Source: Zymoseptoria tritici IPO323 (lineage: Eukaryota; Ascomycota; Dothideomycetes; Mycosphaerellales; Mycosphaerellaceae). Taken from it: a DNA stretch of 64,000 nt. A program made the position numbers and the translations under genes. How positions within the stretch are numbered: the first letter of the stretch is position 1; each line of letters starts with the position of its first letter. A model generated the notes under the pieces. The model made no database searches, had not been told where the DNA came from, and was given only the letters and a program-made list of their open reading frames with translations. Positions 10,268-22,439 of this stretch are shown one piece after another. Where the stretch lies: NCBI RefSeq assembly GCF_000219625.1, contig NC_018208.1, positions 186,001 through 250,000 of the forward strand, written 5' to 3'.

Positions 10268-10663
10268 CTACCGAGAGTCAGAGACTTCCCGAAGGCTTGG
10301 CTGGGATGGACTGACCTGTCCATCCTTTCCGAGCCTCCGCTCTGAATCACGTCGTATGAGTGGTATCGTCCGTGGGGATGTGCTCGGTGAGCTTTGTGTC
10401 TCGGAGGATTTCGTAGTATAGATTGGCGAGCGGGTCTCAATCGGCCTCGCAACGCTTTTGGTGCCATTTCCCGCGGCTGGTTCGGCGGTTGTAGTAAGAT
10501 CATTCGATGAGGCTTGCGAGGAAGCGCTGAAAGATCGTGAACCGCTTGTTGTCGGGCTCGCGGATTCTTTACGGCCGTTGTCTTCCCGTAACGACTCGAT
10601 CCGTGCGGCCTCGAAGCGAGCAAGCGATCTTCGAAATTCGAATACACAAGGATGTTTGGCCAT
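10268..10663 (-). CDS. hypothetical Ser/Thr-rich disordered protein
   Basis: This is weakly supported. The ATG at 10663 gives 131 aa (MAKHPCVFEFRRSLARFEAA...). The frame stays open upstream to about 10790, where a GTTACCAG acceptor preceded by a CTGAC branch-like motif could join a 5' exon from the 174-aa minus frame at 10851-11375; I could not make the phases agree. The C-terminal two thirds is low-complexity Ser/Thr/Pro with Arg, typical of disordered fungal proteins. A second open frame overlaps on the same strand (10102-10797). No domain is recognised. Confidence 0.3.
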   Translation of the reverse strand: MAKHPCVFEFRRSLARFEAARIESLREDNGRKESASPTTSGSRSFSASSQASSNDLTTTAEPAAGNGTKSVARPIETRSPIYTTKSSETQSSPSTSPRTIPLIRRDSERRLGKDGQVSPSQPSLREVSDSR

Positions 10664-11590
10664 GGCAATGATTTGGCTGATGTTCGTGATCCGCGGCGAT
10701 TTGAAGGGAGTGTTCTGAGCAGACGGAGGATTTGGGAATCGAGCGGAATAGTCCACACCATTAAAAGAAAAGTGCTGGTAACGTTCTCGGGACTCACGTC
10801 AGGTATGCATGGTGACGGGAGGTGTTCACCGAGGGGATGGTTTCGCTTACCTACCCAGGAACGCTGGGGTCGGCCTGCATAGATCCCAACTCCGATCGAA
10901 ACAGCCTTGTAGCTGTGCGCTTGGGATCACTGCACTTTGCTGACGATTCGGCTGGATGTAGCCTTTTCGGGAACTCGCCTCTCGGTGTACAATTTGATAT
11001 TTGCAGGCGGGCGAGGGACAGTATCGAACCTTCCAAGCCGTTCGTCGGAGTCCTGGCCGTAGTCTGGCTCTCGGTGCCGTTCTGCCATCGACTGTTCAGG
11101 CCGGCCGCAAGCGCTCCTCGCGACACCTTCTGCATTCTCCGCCGTGTATGCGCACCAGCAGAATCGTCCCGCGGCGGGAAGGTCTCTTTGCAGGTCGAGA
11201 CATGCGGACTACGCCAATACCACGGAACGTCGAATCTCCGAGAAATCGCTCTCTCGCCATGAAGAATCGTCGCTGAGTGCTTATGCATTGAGCAGGGAGA
11301 CGCATCCGCTTGCATGATTTCATTGCTCGATCGGCCGAGTTGGGGGCTATGGCATGGTGATGCAGGTGTTCTCATGGATTGGCGAGTGCATTGTCAAGCG
11401 GAGCTACGGCCGAGTCGAACGAGGGAAGTGGCAGCGGGAAAGCAACCATCCAGGCTCTAACCATATCTGGCTTAGATCCGGGTCGACCCTTTGGCCAAAC
11501 CACAATTGACTTTGACATGTGAGCTTTTATCAACTCCATCGGATCCCCGGGCCTGCTCTGAAAGTGCTGCCAGTCTGTCTGAATCGCGCC
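10664..11590. other. intergenic or possible 5' exon of neighbour; nothing certain
   Basis: A 174-codon minus-strand frame (10851-11375) starts with ATG and might be a 5' exon of the hypothetical gene at 10268-10663, but splice phases do not connect cleanly. The part next to 11590 should hold the prefoldin promoter. Confidence 0.35.
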
Positions 11591-12194
11591 ATGGCCGACC
11601 AACGAGCACACATGCAATCCCTGACCGACGAGTATCAAGGTTTGCAGACCGGCAAGTCCATCCACACTTCAGCTGACACTTTTCAACCAATTACTCACAA
11701 ACTTACCCACCCCAGAGCTCACCACCCTGATCTCCGCTCGGCAAAAGCTCGAATCCCAGCAACAGGAGAATGCAAGTGTGAAGAAGGTGTGTTCGGCTGT
11801 ATCGAGATCCCTGAAGCACGGAAGAGATCCACTCACCCGTTCCGCAGGAGTTCAAAGATCTCGACGATGATGCAAAGATCTACAAGCTCGTCGGCCCTGT
11901 GCTGCTGAAGCAGGAGACCTCCGAGGCGAAGAGCACGGTGGAGGGAAGACTGGAGTACATTGAGAAGGAAATGTGCGTATTCGAGACTCGCTGTGGCCTC
12001 GCTTCCATCCAATTGACCCGTTCGGCAGCAAAAGAATCGAGGAGAGCATCAAGGGTATCCAGGAGAAGAGTGAGGGGAAGAAGATGCAGGTCAGTAAACC
12101 CTCCGCCCACCGTCTGGTTATTTTTACAGTATGCTGACGTGTGACCTGCTAGATCATGCAGCTGCAGAACCAAATGCAGCCAGCACAGCCATAG
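11591..12194 (+). CDS. YKE2: prefoldin subunit 6
   Basis: This is a beta-type subunit of the hexameric prefoldin co-chaperone, which hands nascent actin and tubulin to the CCT chaperonin in the cytosol. The model is join(11591..11639,11716..11786,11848..11972,12029..12089,12153..12194), giving 115 aa. All four introns are GT-AG and every phase closes. The spliced protein reads MADQRAHMQSLTDEYQ, ELTTLISARQKLESQQQEN, EFKDLDDDAKIYKLVGPVLL, then a second helix with EYIEKEIKRIEESIKGIQEK. This is the helix-hairpin-helix layout of the family, at the expected length. Four introns in 348 coding bases means no single frame shows the gene. The splice after EKE uses the CGGCAG acceptor; a nearby AAAAG site would give a poorer family match. 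Confidence 0.92.
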
Positions 12195-13164
12195 AGGCGC
12201 GCAGCTACAGCAATCGAGACGTGGATGGGAGACACACACGTCCAATCGCGGATCGCGGCTTGGGTTTCCATACTTCAGCCCGCTGATACCACCATCACGG
12301 AGTGTTCGAGACATGCAGCTCGAGTATGGCCGTGTGAAGTTCGGACCCGACACATCCCGGCAGTATTCTATCGGTCGCCTCCCATCTGGACCGGCTTCGC
12401 TAGGGACCGTGGACCCTGATCTTCACGCTCCTAGTCCGGACAGCGGAATCGTCTATCAGGCACCGGGTTGGACATGCAGCTCAGTTCAGCCTATTGCTAC
12501 TAGCTCTGGACCCTTCAATGGTTATCGTTCGGGCCACGCAATCCGGCAGCACTGCCCGCTCCACCCGCTGCGGTATTTTTTGGCAAGACTAGCACGTGGT
12601 AGATCCTAGGGTCAATGCAAATGTCGCCCCGTCACGGTTACGACTGCAATGGGGACTTCGGACCGGTAGGATCCCCAGCAGTTCATGCATCTCCAGATTC
12701 TTGCGTACGGCTAGCAAGCGAGTGTACTGGTCATGTCCCCCTTTCCCGACCCATGTCTTGCGCAACGTCACTCATATCGACCTCGTATCGATGTAACGCT
12801 CCTTGTTTCTCCATTCATGTCTTGGTTGTAAGCGTCGTGCCACGTCACGGTGGTCCACCATGTTGGCTAACTCGCACGTCGAAACCCCGCCGTGAGGTTT
12901 CGGATCAACAGAGCGCCGTCGAGTTGAGCGATGCTCCAGGTGAGGCTAGCATATCATTCGGCTAGCGAACACGGTAGATTTCGACAAAGAACGAAGATGA
13001 CGTGATCAGACCAAAATATCAAGTTGCTTCTCGTGAGTAAGCTTCAGGGAGACTTGATCCGTTTACCTGTTTGCGTTGAGGACAATTGCCCGAGTGCTCT
13101 CGTTAATGCGGAGAAGGCTTTCAAGGCCTAAACGATCGCCAACTCTGTACCAAACATGTCACGT
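12195..13164. other. intergenic, no supported gene
   Basis: Nearly 1 kb lies between convergent YKE2 and TIP20. The short frames present, such as the one at 12615-12965, have no recognisable composition or splice structure. I see no tRNA. Confidence 0.5.
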
Positions 13165-15739
13165 CTAACTCCCAACTTCCACCCTCTTTCCCAGCACAGT
13201 CCTCGCCTCCGCTTCGCTCAAAGTCTCCAGTCCAAGTTGCTCCAACGCATATCTCGCACCCTCATTGTCCATGAACACCAATCTCTCAGCCTGGAACAGA
13301 CTCATCTGCTTCCCCTGAGCCACTTCTCCTTCTCCATCCTCCTCCCCACCCCACGCACTCGCCTCATCATCGCCATTAGAGTCAGTCGACTTAGCAGTCT
13401 GCTTGCGAGCGATCTCGCCGCGAACAGGTAGACTGAGCAACGTGATACCTTCCAACAGTTTCCGCATCCCAACCCGCGCCTGCCCATTGCCAACGTACTT
13501 GTCGATGCCAGCACAAACCGCTCTCATGTCGGTCGTGAGCTGCGTGGCGCCGGCTGTGGAGAATGTCGTCCTCGAGCCGTGGAGCAGATGATCCCAGACG
13601 TAGGTCTGTATGAGATGACAGATTTGCCGACCGATCCGTCGCAAGGGTGCTTTGCCGAGCGCGCGACGTAGGAAGGCGAAGTAGTCCGCTAGTATGGTGA
13701 GTGTCGGGTCCAGTTCGGGGGAGACGGAGTTAGAGTGCGAGGAGGTGAGCGAAGACCAAGTGGAGATGCTCGCATAAGACTTGAGAGCCTGGCGGATATC
13801 GTAGGTCATTGTGTCGACGAGGATTGACTCGCTGCGAACTCGAAGTCGTTGGTAGCTGGCTGCGGTCTCATCGAAGAGGGCACCTTGTAGAGTGCCATCG
13901 GTATCCGAGACGCCGAGCGCGGAGCTGGTCTTTTGCTGCACCTCCTGCCAGCTACCGATGTTCTGCCCGATGGCGTTCTTCGAGCGATATTCCAGCTCCA
14001 CCCATAACTCAAGGAAGAAGACGTCGTCGCTCCAGTCCCGCATGGCACGTTCGAGGTAATCAGCGGAGCCAAAGACGCGGCAGATACGGTCAAGGCCGCG
14101 CACGCCTTGCAGTTCGGCGAGCTGCTCTTTCGTCAGGCCGTGCATCGTGCGTCCGACTGTGGAAGTCATGCCGAGGTAGGCTTCCAGGCCGGATTGTAGT
14201 CGACGGTGGTAGCGATCGAAGATTTCGATTTGAATGTCGATGAGGAATCGAACCTTTTGACTAAAGCTGGAGAGGTTGCGATAGCGTTCGGTGATGGTTT
14301 CAAGCAGGTCGTTGACACGAATCGCGGCTCGGGTTGGTTTGGTAGCATCTGCGCTGACGGCGTCAAAGTCGAGCTCGCCGGCTTCGGCAGATTCGACAAT
14401 GGCGTGGTAGCGGGAGAGAGCAAAGTCTTTCTCGGCGGACAGCCAGGGCTGAAAGTAGCCGTTGGCGTCTAGGAGATAGAATGACAGGCCACGCCAGGGG
14501 ATGGAAGGCGAACTGGGTGTGTAGTCGTAAGACTCTTGCAGGGTGGTGTCGAATTGTATTACCTCCTGAACGAGATGGCTCAACAAAGGCGGCTGGTTGG
14601 CTACCTGTGAGGCGAAACTGGTGATCTTGGACTTGAGCATTGGTACGAGCGCGGTAATGAACGCAGTGGTTGCGTCAATATACGCCGGCGTGAAGGCAAG
14701 CTCTGACTTTCGAAAGTGCCGCAACAAGATCGGCTGCACGCTGTTTTGGATGAAATCGGAGTATGTGGAGATAAGATCGAGCGTATGTGTTAGGAAGTAC
14801 TCCGGCTTGTCAGTACGATTCGTGGGCTTGTCTCCGGAGAAGTGGTAAGTGAAGCGCTGTGAGAGTGGCAGAACCAGAACTTCAAGAGGAAGAAGTACAG
14901 GAGGCTCGTTCTCGGGACTGCGACGAATGTTGTGCTCTCGGTCCTCAAGATCATGTTTTTGCAAGTCCAATAGTCGGCCAATGTTTACAACCCACTCTTG
15001 CTGGAGCGCCAGTGGGACGGTTGCGCTGGGCTTTGGCCAATTCATCTTCTTTAGTGTCTTCTCGAGGTCCTCCGAGAAAGATGTCTGGATCGTCCGCCGG
15101 AGTTGCTGAACGCTGGAAACGATGTGGTCGAGCAGATGGGGTGCCGCGCCTTCAGCAGCTTCTTGCAGAGGTCGCAGGCTGGCCACGAGTTGCTGTAATC
15201 TTCGGTACGGTTCCAGTGCAAGATCGTCAGACTTGCCCAGTTGTGCGACGCATTCTGATCTGTTCACGGAGTATCAGTTTCCACCTAATATCCTGCACCA
15301 CAACATGACAATCCACATACCTCAGATTGTCCACCTCTTTCAACAGCTCCACGTATCCTGCGGCCATGTCCAATTTCCGCAGTCTCTCCATGCTCTTCTC
15401 AAACTTCTGCACAGCATCGTCGCTGGTCTCGGATTGGGTAACGATGAGTAGACGACGATCGATGTCCTGTTGCTCCTGTTGGAAAGCCGTGGCTTTGTGG
15501 TGGATGGATTGCGTGGTCTTTTCGGCTCGATGTCTCGTCTCGGCGTGGTCTCTGCGGGCATCGTCGAGCTTTGCATTTTGTCAGTCTTCGACGTTACTCT
15601 CAGGAGAGCCTCCATTACTCACCTGCTGCTTGAGAAGCAGCTGCTGCTCTCTGACATTCTCCAACAACGAATCGAGCGAGTCGAGATCAGCTGCGGATTG
15701 CAGCTTGTCGTCCAAGTAGTCCTGAACACGGGTGTCCAT
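13165..15739 (-). CDS. TIP20: TIP20/RINT1 family vesicle-tethering protein
   Basis: TIP20/RINT1 is a subunit of the Dsl1/NRZ tethering complex that captures Golgi-derived COPI vesicles at the ER. The model is complement(join(13165..15259,15321..15568,15623..15739)), giving 819 aa, close to the family length. The first exon starts MDTRVQDYLDDKLQSAADLD and leads into an N-terminal coiled coil (exon 2, about residues 40-122). The helical body shows family-like segments such as the DFIQNSVQPILL region and a C-terminal domain with RAMRDWSDDVFFLELW. An acidic, low-complexity loop (EDGEGEVAQGK) precedes the last helices. Both introns are short GT-AG with matching phases. It is divergently arranged with the RdRP gene. 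Confidence 0.85.
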
Positions 15740-16398
15740 TGTCGAAGAGTAGTTCAGATCAGTCGAGCGGGTTGTATCATGTCGTTTAATCCAGTTTCTC
15801 GTACATGTATCTGCCAAATATTGACATGAGCTGGCCGAGTTTCGTGCCAGATGTCGTCTCGCGCTCGACAAGCGTCAATGCCGCTGTAGTTCTATTTGAT
15901 TGGACAGCAAGCGAACTCCACTAGAACTATTGTGTCTCACGACGTGAACGCGACAACGTCAGGTTCAAGACGTGTCACCTTTGAGGCATAATACCAGATC
16001 CTACGAGAGCGCCTGCGAGGACCCGAGTGCTCGTCCTTTTGACGAGCCGGTGAGTGCTATGACAGCGGAGCGTGAGTCTCTCTCGAAGTCTGAATCCGCG
16101 GCTCCTTCCTCCAGCACCAAAGAGCAATTCAAGGTAGGGAGATGTCAACCTTTGCCGTCAACGCGCGCATATTCACCCACGAGCCCGGATAATGCCCTTC
16201 ATAGTCATGCAACCTCGCTGGCGCCTCGACCGTCACGTGCAGCGTTCAACATCTCGTGTGACACGACCCCTGCCTTGCTGCGTTTGTAGTGGGGATCTCG
16301 TCTTGGACCTCTTTCCAACCTTCAACTTTCATGTGAGTTGCATCTTACTCCTCCATCCTCGCTGCATGCAGCATCAACAAAAATCGCCATCCTCCACG
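15740..16398. promoter_or_regulatory. divergent promoter region, TIP20 / RdRP
   Basis: About 660 bases lie between the two start codons. A plus-strand frame continues upstream of the RdRP ATG, but its extra residues show no family similarity. I can point to no specific regulatory motif. Confidence 0.45.
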
Positions 16399-19300
16399 AT
16401 GGACATCTTCGTCCAAAATGTGCCCGACCACGCCACCCGCCGGCACATCGAGGACTTCTTTCGCAATGTCTTCTCGGACTGCGGCATCAAGAAGTTCCAT
16501 GCCGAGAAGTTGGGCGACAAACCTCTCGCCAACATTACTGTACTTGACGTTGCCGCTGCGCAAGTGTTCCTCGACAGGTATGGGCGGACACAACACCCTC
16601 GACGCGGGCAGCCACGTCTTCACTGGGGCGGCAAATATATCATCGTCAGCCGGAGCAAGAACGAGGTGAGCCCTTGGGCTTTGAAGTCTCTCGCCGACAC
16701 TCCTCAGAAAAGCCAGCCGTCGGCCGTGGAGTGTCTTCCTGGAACCAAAGGCCAAGCCTCGGCCTCATTCCCTGGCATCACTCTCCAGTGCGGACGTTGG
16801 GAGTACGTCAAAGTTGGCGGACAGAATGCGCAGCTCGTGTTCGTCAGCGAGTTTACCGACAATCGGCCAGGACGTATAGTGGTGGGTTCCAAGGAGGCCG
16901 TCATCCTGCTCGGTCCTGACGGCTCGGATCAATGCCGGATCGATTTCAGCTACCACCCAAGCGACTGCATCGACATTGTCGTTGGGACCTACGAAGAGCC
17001 TTCGATCACCTTCAATTTGAACAAGGCGCCAAAGTGAGTCGATTCTCTGCACATGGTCTTGGCCGATCACTGACTTTTTTGATAGGATTTACGAAGTTCC
17101 TGCCTTCGACGAGCTCGCTGCGCAGATGACTGCGCTTCTGCTCGGACCCAGAGCACAGAAACCGCGGCCACCGAAGAAGATTCGTCTTTCTGGAATCAAC
17201 AACGTCCACCAGAAAGTCGCTGGCACTTGCTGGGCATACCGTTTTGTGCTCGAAGATGCGAGGAAACTACCCGACCTTCGCAAGCTGTTGGCGAAAAATG
17301 CGAAAATGTGCTCTGTGCAAGCGCTCAAGACAAAGACCACATATCCGAAAGACTTTCTCGAGGACAACTTCATCCGGCTCTCTCACGAGTTGACACGCGG
17401 GACGTGGCCCCGAAAACCTTTCACGGTGCACTACCAGATTGAAAGACTGGCGAGGAATGGATACCTGCCACCACTGACCGTGATAAAGCTGCTTCCCAAG
17501 ATCTCGATCCTTTATGATACGTACGGCGACGATCCGGTCTGCGCTGCCCTTAGGCGCTTGTCGCGAGATGTCCCCTTTCCTGGTCCTGGAACGCAGGCAC
17601 ACGACTTCACCGTCGGCTCGCTCGAAGAACAGCTCGGCGACTTCGCATCAAGCTACGATGAGTATGCACCCGACAATCCGTACGAGCTCACTCGCCGCCA
17701 CACCCACATCAACCTGGTGCACAAAGTCGTGGTCATGCCGACAGGTCTCCGCCTCGAGGGTCCAGAGCCAGAACCGACCAACCGCGTCCTCCGTCGTTAT
17801 GCCAAGTATACTGATTTCTTCCTGCGAGTGGAGTTCCGGGACGAAGATGGAGCAACAGTTCGTTACGACCCTCGCACCGATCTGCACCGGGTCTATCACG
17901 GCCGTTTCAAGACAGTCCTGGACAGCAGTATCCTCATCTCTGGTCGTGCATTCTCATTCCTCGGCTTTTCTCATTCCTCGCTTCGAAGTCAATCCTGCTG
18001 GTTTATGGCTCCATTTGTCTTCAACGGAAGCTTGCGATACGCAGATCACGTCCTTCAGGATCTTGGCGAATTCAAAATGATCAGAACACCCGCGAAGTGC
18101 GCTGCACGGATTGGTCAGAACTTCACAGACACTAATACATCGGTCGAGCTCCGGCCGGAGCAAGTGTACTGGCTGAACGATGTGGAACGCAATGGCCGAA
18201 CCTTCAGCGATGGCGTCGGCATCATCTCAATGGAGCTCCTGCAAAGCGTCTGGCGTGTCTATGGCACGAGGCGGCTGCTCAAGCCGACCATCTTGCAAAT
18301 TCGTTTCCAGGGCTGCAAAGGAATGGTTTCACTGGACACCCGCTTACGAGGCAAGTGTCTGGCCTTGCGCAAGTCCATGCGGAAGTTCCAAACCGAGACT
18401 ACGTGGGACTTGGAGATATGTGGCGCAGCATTTCGACCATTGCCCATGATTCTCAACCGCCAGTTCACAAAAATATTCGAAGACTTGGGCATCCCGCTGA
18501 GCGTGTTCATGGATCTGCAGCAGAAGTCCGTGGACAAGTTGCGTCGGATGACACACTCAGCGATCAACACGGCGAACTTCCTTGACGAAACAGAGTGCAC
18601 AAAGGCTGCACGAGTACCTTCGCTGATCCGATATTTGGGACAGATGGGTCTCGACTACCGTCACGATCCGTTTCTCTACAACGTGGTGGAGATGTCGGTG
18701 GTGTCGAAGCTCCGCGACATCAAGTACCGTGGCCGCATTCCCATCGATGATGGTGTCACGCTCTACGGCATCATGGACGAAACTGGTGTGCTCAAGGCCA
18801 ACGAGATTTTCGTCGTCACCGAGAAGGCCCCTTTAGGAGGAAGGTCGGTTTTAGTCCGCAACAATGTCATTGTGACCCGATCGCCAGCCATGCACCCTGG
18901 CGACGTCCAGATCGTGAACGCCGTCGACGTTCCTCAAGGCTCTCCACTGAGACAACTCTCCAACGTTGTGGTCTTCAGCCAGCATGGAGACCGGGATCTG
19001 CCCAGCATGCTTAGTGGGGGTGATCTCGATGGCGACATCTACAACGTTATCTGGCTGCCTCAGCTGGTGCCTGAGGTCACATACGATGCGGCCGATTATC
19101 CCAAGGTTCCGACAGAGGAGCTGGACCGAGATGTCAATCGGAAGGACATGTCTGACTTCTTCGTGAAGTTTATGGAGAGTGATCAATTGGGCATGAGTAA
19201 GTAAAGCGAAGGGTAGAAGGCCTGCAGCGGTCCGAGACTCCTTCTCGTGCATGCTAGCAGGTCTCAGTCCGCCTCTCATGCCTTGGACCCGAAACTTCGC

Positions 19301-20395
19301 TGACCTTCCGCCCTTCTGTTTAGTCTGCACCGCACATCTGCAAATTGCAGATCAGCGCGAGAGAGGCGTGCTTGATCCGGACTGCATCAAGCTATCTGCC
19401 ATGGCTTCCACTGTGTGTATAATGTATTAGCGTGGCCCGTTAGACATCTTGCTGACCATTTCCATCACAGGCCGTTGACTTCTCGAAGACAGGCATCCCA
19501 GTCAATCTGGCACAAATGCCCAGATACGACAGATGCAAGCCAGACTTCATGGCACCCAGCCCTCGAGTCATCGTCTCCGAGCAAGGCTACATCGCGTTTG
19601 AGGACGAGGATGAGGACGAGGACGTCGCTTTCGAGGGTATCGATACCGAGCGGCGAAGTTATCGCTTCTACCGGTCCGACAAGGCGCTTGGGCATCTATT
19701 CCGAGCGATCGATGAGCGGCAGTTCATCGACAAGATGCAGGTTGATCGTGCGGCCTACCCTCGCGACAATGGACAAGAACTTATGGAGACTGTGCTTGAA
19801 TACGCACAGCGCTGGGCCGATCAATACGGCGTGCTGTACGGGCATCACCGCACGCTGGCTCGCAATATCCGGGCATGGTAAGCTTCACCCTTTGATTTCG
19901 CGTTCCGTCTCACAGCTAACACTTCCTCCCAGCTACGACGACGCCCTCGCCAACCTTCTTGTCGACTACGAGCCCTCGCCACACTCACCACTGTCCGAAA
20001 TCGAAGTCTTCGCTGGGCAAATCCTCGGCCGCGTCGCCGGACCTCAAGGAAACACCCTCCGTGACCTCGCAAAGACCATGCGTGAACGCTTCGCCACGGT
20101 GGTCGAACACACCATCGTACGCATCACCAAGGGAGATGAGGCGATGAAGGACGCGGAGTACATGGACGAGCTCATGACGTTGGAGGATGATGAGCACTAC
20201 GATGAGCGTGAACTCGAAGCACTCCCGCGTGCGCTGGCTTGTCTGGAGGTCGCGGTGAATGAGTCGGGTTACAAGGATCGGAAAGTAGGAGAACTCAACA
20301 GCTTTGAGTATGTTGCAGCGGGAGTGTGCTTGAGGGAGCTAGACAGGTACCGGGTCACTACGTTTGGCAGCCTGTCGGGTCTACCGCGGGTTTGA
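16399..20395 (+). CDS. RNA-dependent RNA polymerase (RNA silencing), RRM-containing
   Basis: Cellular RdRPs make double-stranded RNA from aberrant single-stranded RNA to feed Dicer in quelling or meiotic silencing. The model is join(16399..17033,17086..19196,19324..19412,19471..19877,19933..20395), giving 1234 aa. Residues 1-75 resemble an RRM (MDIFVQNVPDHATRRHIEDFF). The catalytic core follows, with LMSGG-like MLSGGDLDGDIYNV; the DLDGD metal-binding motif is at residues 858-862. Other family features are FSDGVGIIS, QIRFQGCKGMVSLD and HPGDVQIVNAVDVP. All splice junctions are GT-AG with consistent phases. The RRM and length suggest the SAD-1/RRP clade rather than QDE-1, but that assignment needs a tree. 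No Dicer or Argonaute gene is in the window. Confidence 0.93.
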
Positions 20396-20693
20396 GAAGG
20401 GGGTCGTGTCCTGAGAAGTTAGAAGAGGACGGCGGAGAACTGAGATGGATCAGAGCAAGGGAGCAACGAAGTAGAAGAGCTCATGAGAAGTGCTTTGAGC
20501 TACTTATCTGCATGATTCACGCCGTAACGAGAGACGAAGTATGACGCTCAAGAATACAAGTTCTTCCCGCATTTGTGATGTTTCTTCCTCAATATCCATT
20601 CATGCACGCGGACTTGACAGTTTACCGGTACCCGTCCAACGCTGCTTTCGCCTCAAACCAACACGAGACGCCGGCTCGCACCATTTCACTTCT

Positions 20694-21977
20694 TCAGTTG
20701 CCACTTCCCACTAAATGAATCCACCAATCCCGCCCAAACAATCTCGTATCCCCATACCACGCATACAAGTCCGACCTCGCCAACAAATACCCATACCTGC
20801 GATCCAAATCCCTGATACCCGACGGCATGGCACGCAACTTGGTTCTCTGCGGGAATCCCCTGGGGTGCGAACCAGTTGCTGCAATGTCCCGAATTTGCTG
20901 CGCGAGAGTCTGGATCGCAGCAGGGATGGGCGCCGTGCCGTCGGCGTAGACCGCGCTGGGAGGAGGGCCGGGAGGGTTGGGAGGGCGAGCTGTGGTCGCA
21001 GTTCTCGGCGTTGCGGTCGAGGCCGGCCCGGCAGAACGGGAGGAATTTCCGAGATTCGTCTCCTTGCGGCGCCGCTTTTTGGAGGGCGCAGCCTCGTAGT
21101 CGCTGCCATCGTCGGAGTCATCGGCACGGAGAGGCTTGAAATCGACTTCCTCTTCGTCGAGCGATACTGACGGCTTGCGTTTCCGCGAAGCGGCAGGGCG
21201 GGGAGGTGGGGAGGCGGAGAGAGGCGGTGAGGTTGCCTTGCGGCGGCGGCGCGACTTCAGAGGCATGTCGTCTTCGTCTTCGTCGCTCTGAGTCCAGGTT
21301 GGAGGCATGTCGTTGCCATTGGTGGCACGGAGGGCGGCAGCTTCTTCGAGAGAGGCCTGTTTGGCCCTTGCCAGCTGTTGTCGCTCGGTCATCCTTCCGG
21401 GGGAAATCGTTCGCTTCGGGGGAGATTGCGAGGCGCTCTTTGCGCGAGAACGGCCGACTTCGCCAAGGGGAGCGGAGCCGGACGGTCGAGGACGTTTGAT
21501 AGGACCGGGAGGCGGAGGTAGCATCGAGCCAGGTTGAGACGATTTTCGAGCGCTGGATTCGGCGACTGGGCCATCATTCGTGGGAATATTGTTGCTTTCA
21601 TTGCGTTTGATGGGACCAGGAGGCGGAGGCGGCATGAGTTCTCGCTGCGTACGCCGAGGGGGAGGTGGAGGCTGCATGAAGACCTGGCGTGGGATTGGAG
21701 GGAAAGCCGGAGTCTGCACTAGACTGTACTCCGAGAGAGGACGAGGAGAGGACGGTGCAGCTGGAATTTGAATCATTTCTTCCTCGCCGTTGTCATTCCA
21801 GAACAAGATGGAAGTGGGAGAAAGAACGGGCCAAGTGTGAGGATTCTCCATCATCTCGTTTGGAAAGATCCAGTCGTCCGGAAGTGTGCGTGTGTAGGGA
21901 TTGGAATTGGATGTGTTGCATAGCTCGATCTCTTTGAGAGAGACGAACTGTTTGAGTGGTGGTCGAGGGACTGCCAT
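20694..21977 (-). CDS. proline-rich nuclear-type protein of unknown function
   Basis: I recognise no family. The ATG at 21977 gives 427 aa starting MAVPRPPLKQFVSLKEIEL; the frame is open upstream to 22157 but that part lacks conserved character. The middle contains three poly-proline blocks ending in the same GPIKR motif (PPPPPGPIKR twice-like, near 21480-21640), resembling repeated SH3/WW-type ligands. Then come acidic and basic patches with nuclear-localisation-like clusters (KSRRRRK, KKRRRK). The C-terminus is more ordered: RYGYLLARSDLYAWYGDTRL followed by a WWIHLV end. This looks like a disordered nuclear adaptor with a short conserved C-terminal module. It is convergent with the RdRP gene, about 300 bp apart. 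Confidence 0.72.
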   Translation of the reverse strand: MAVPRPPLKQFVSLKEIELCNTSNSNPYTRTLPDDWIFPNEMMENPHTWPVLSPTSILFWNDNGEEEMIQIPAAPSSPRPLSEYSLVQTPAFPPIPRQVFMQPPPPPRRTQRELMPPPPPGPIKRNESNNIPTNDGPVAESSARKSSQPGSMLPPPPGPIKRPRPSGSAPLGEVGRSRAKSASQSPPKRTISPGRMTERQQLARAKQASLEEAAALRATNGNDMPPTWTQSDEDEDDMPLKSRRRRKATSPPLSASPPPRPAASRKRKPSVSLDEEEVDFKPLRADDSDDGSDYEAAPSKKRRRKETNLGNSSRSAGPASTATPRTATTARPPNPPGPPPSAVYADGTAPIPAAIQTLAQQIRDIAATGSHPRGFPQRTKLRAMPSGIRDLDRRYGYLLARSDLYAWYGDTRLFGRDWWIHLVGSGN

Positions 21978-22439
21978 TGTATGCGAAGTAGAGGAGTCGT
22001 TGCTTGAGATTCGATTGGAAAATGGAAGTCGAAGGCCAGCTTCAATGATGAGTGATTGTCGTGTTGGGAATGTTGAAGAGGAGAGAGGAGAGAGGGAAAG
22101 AGAGCGCCACCTCATACTCATAGTCGAAGACACAAGCCAAAAACTTAGCATTGTCAATTTGCGCTGGTATTGTGATTTTCCTCACAATAAGTTGCAGCAA
22201 AGGCGTTCACGAGCCAATTGTTGGTATTGTCAATTTTGTGTTTCAGCTGCTTCCCTAGCGGGAACGCCAAGACCCAAAGGAAGTGAAGTGAAGTGATCGA
22301 AAAAGCTGCGCTCTGCTGGTCAACATCAAATGGTTTCGGTTCGTGGATCTTGCATCGAGAAGGTAACTGCGATTCATCCTCGCGAATGGAGCTGCACGCG
22401 ATCGCCGTCATCAGGCGAAGAATCACTTTGCCATCTGAT
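21978..22439. other. intergenic, promoter of the proline-rich gene
   Basis: About 460 bases lie between the SDR stop and the start of the proline-rich gene, both on the minus strand. GAGAG-type purine runs occur around 22078-22105. Nothing else stands out. Confidence 0.45.

Noticed and set aside
10102..10797. 231-codon minus frame overlapping the hypothetical Ser/Thr-rich gene
   Set aside because: Starts with GTG and shows no domain; the overlapping Ser/Pro-rich frame is the better, still weak, candidate.
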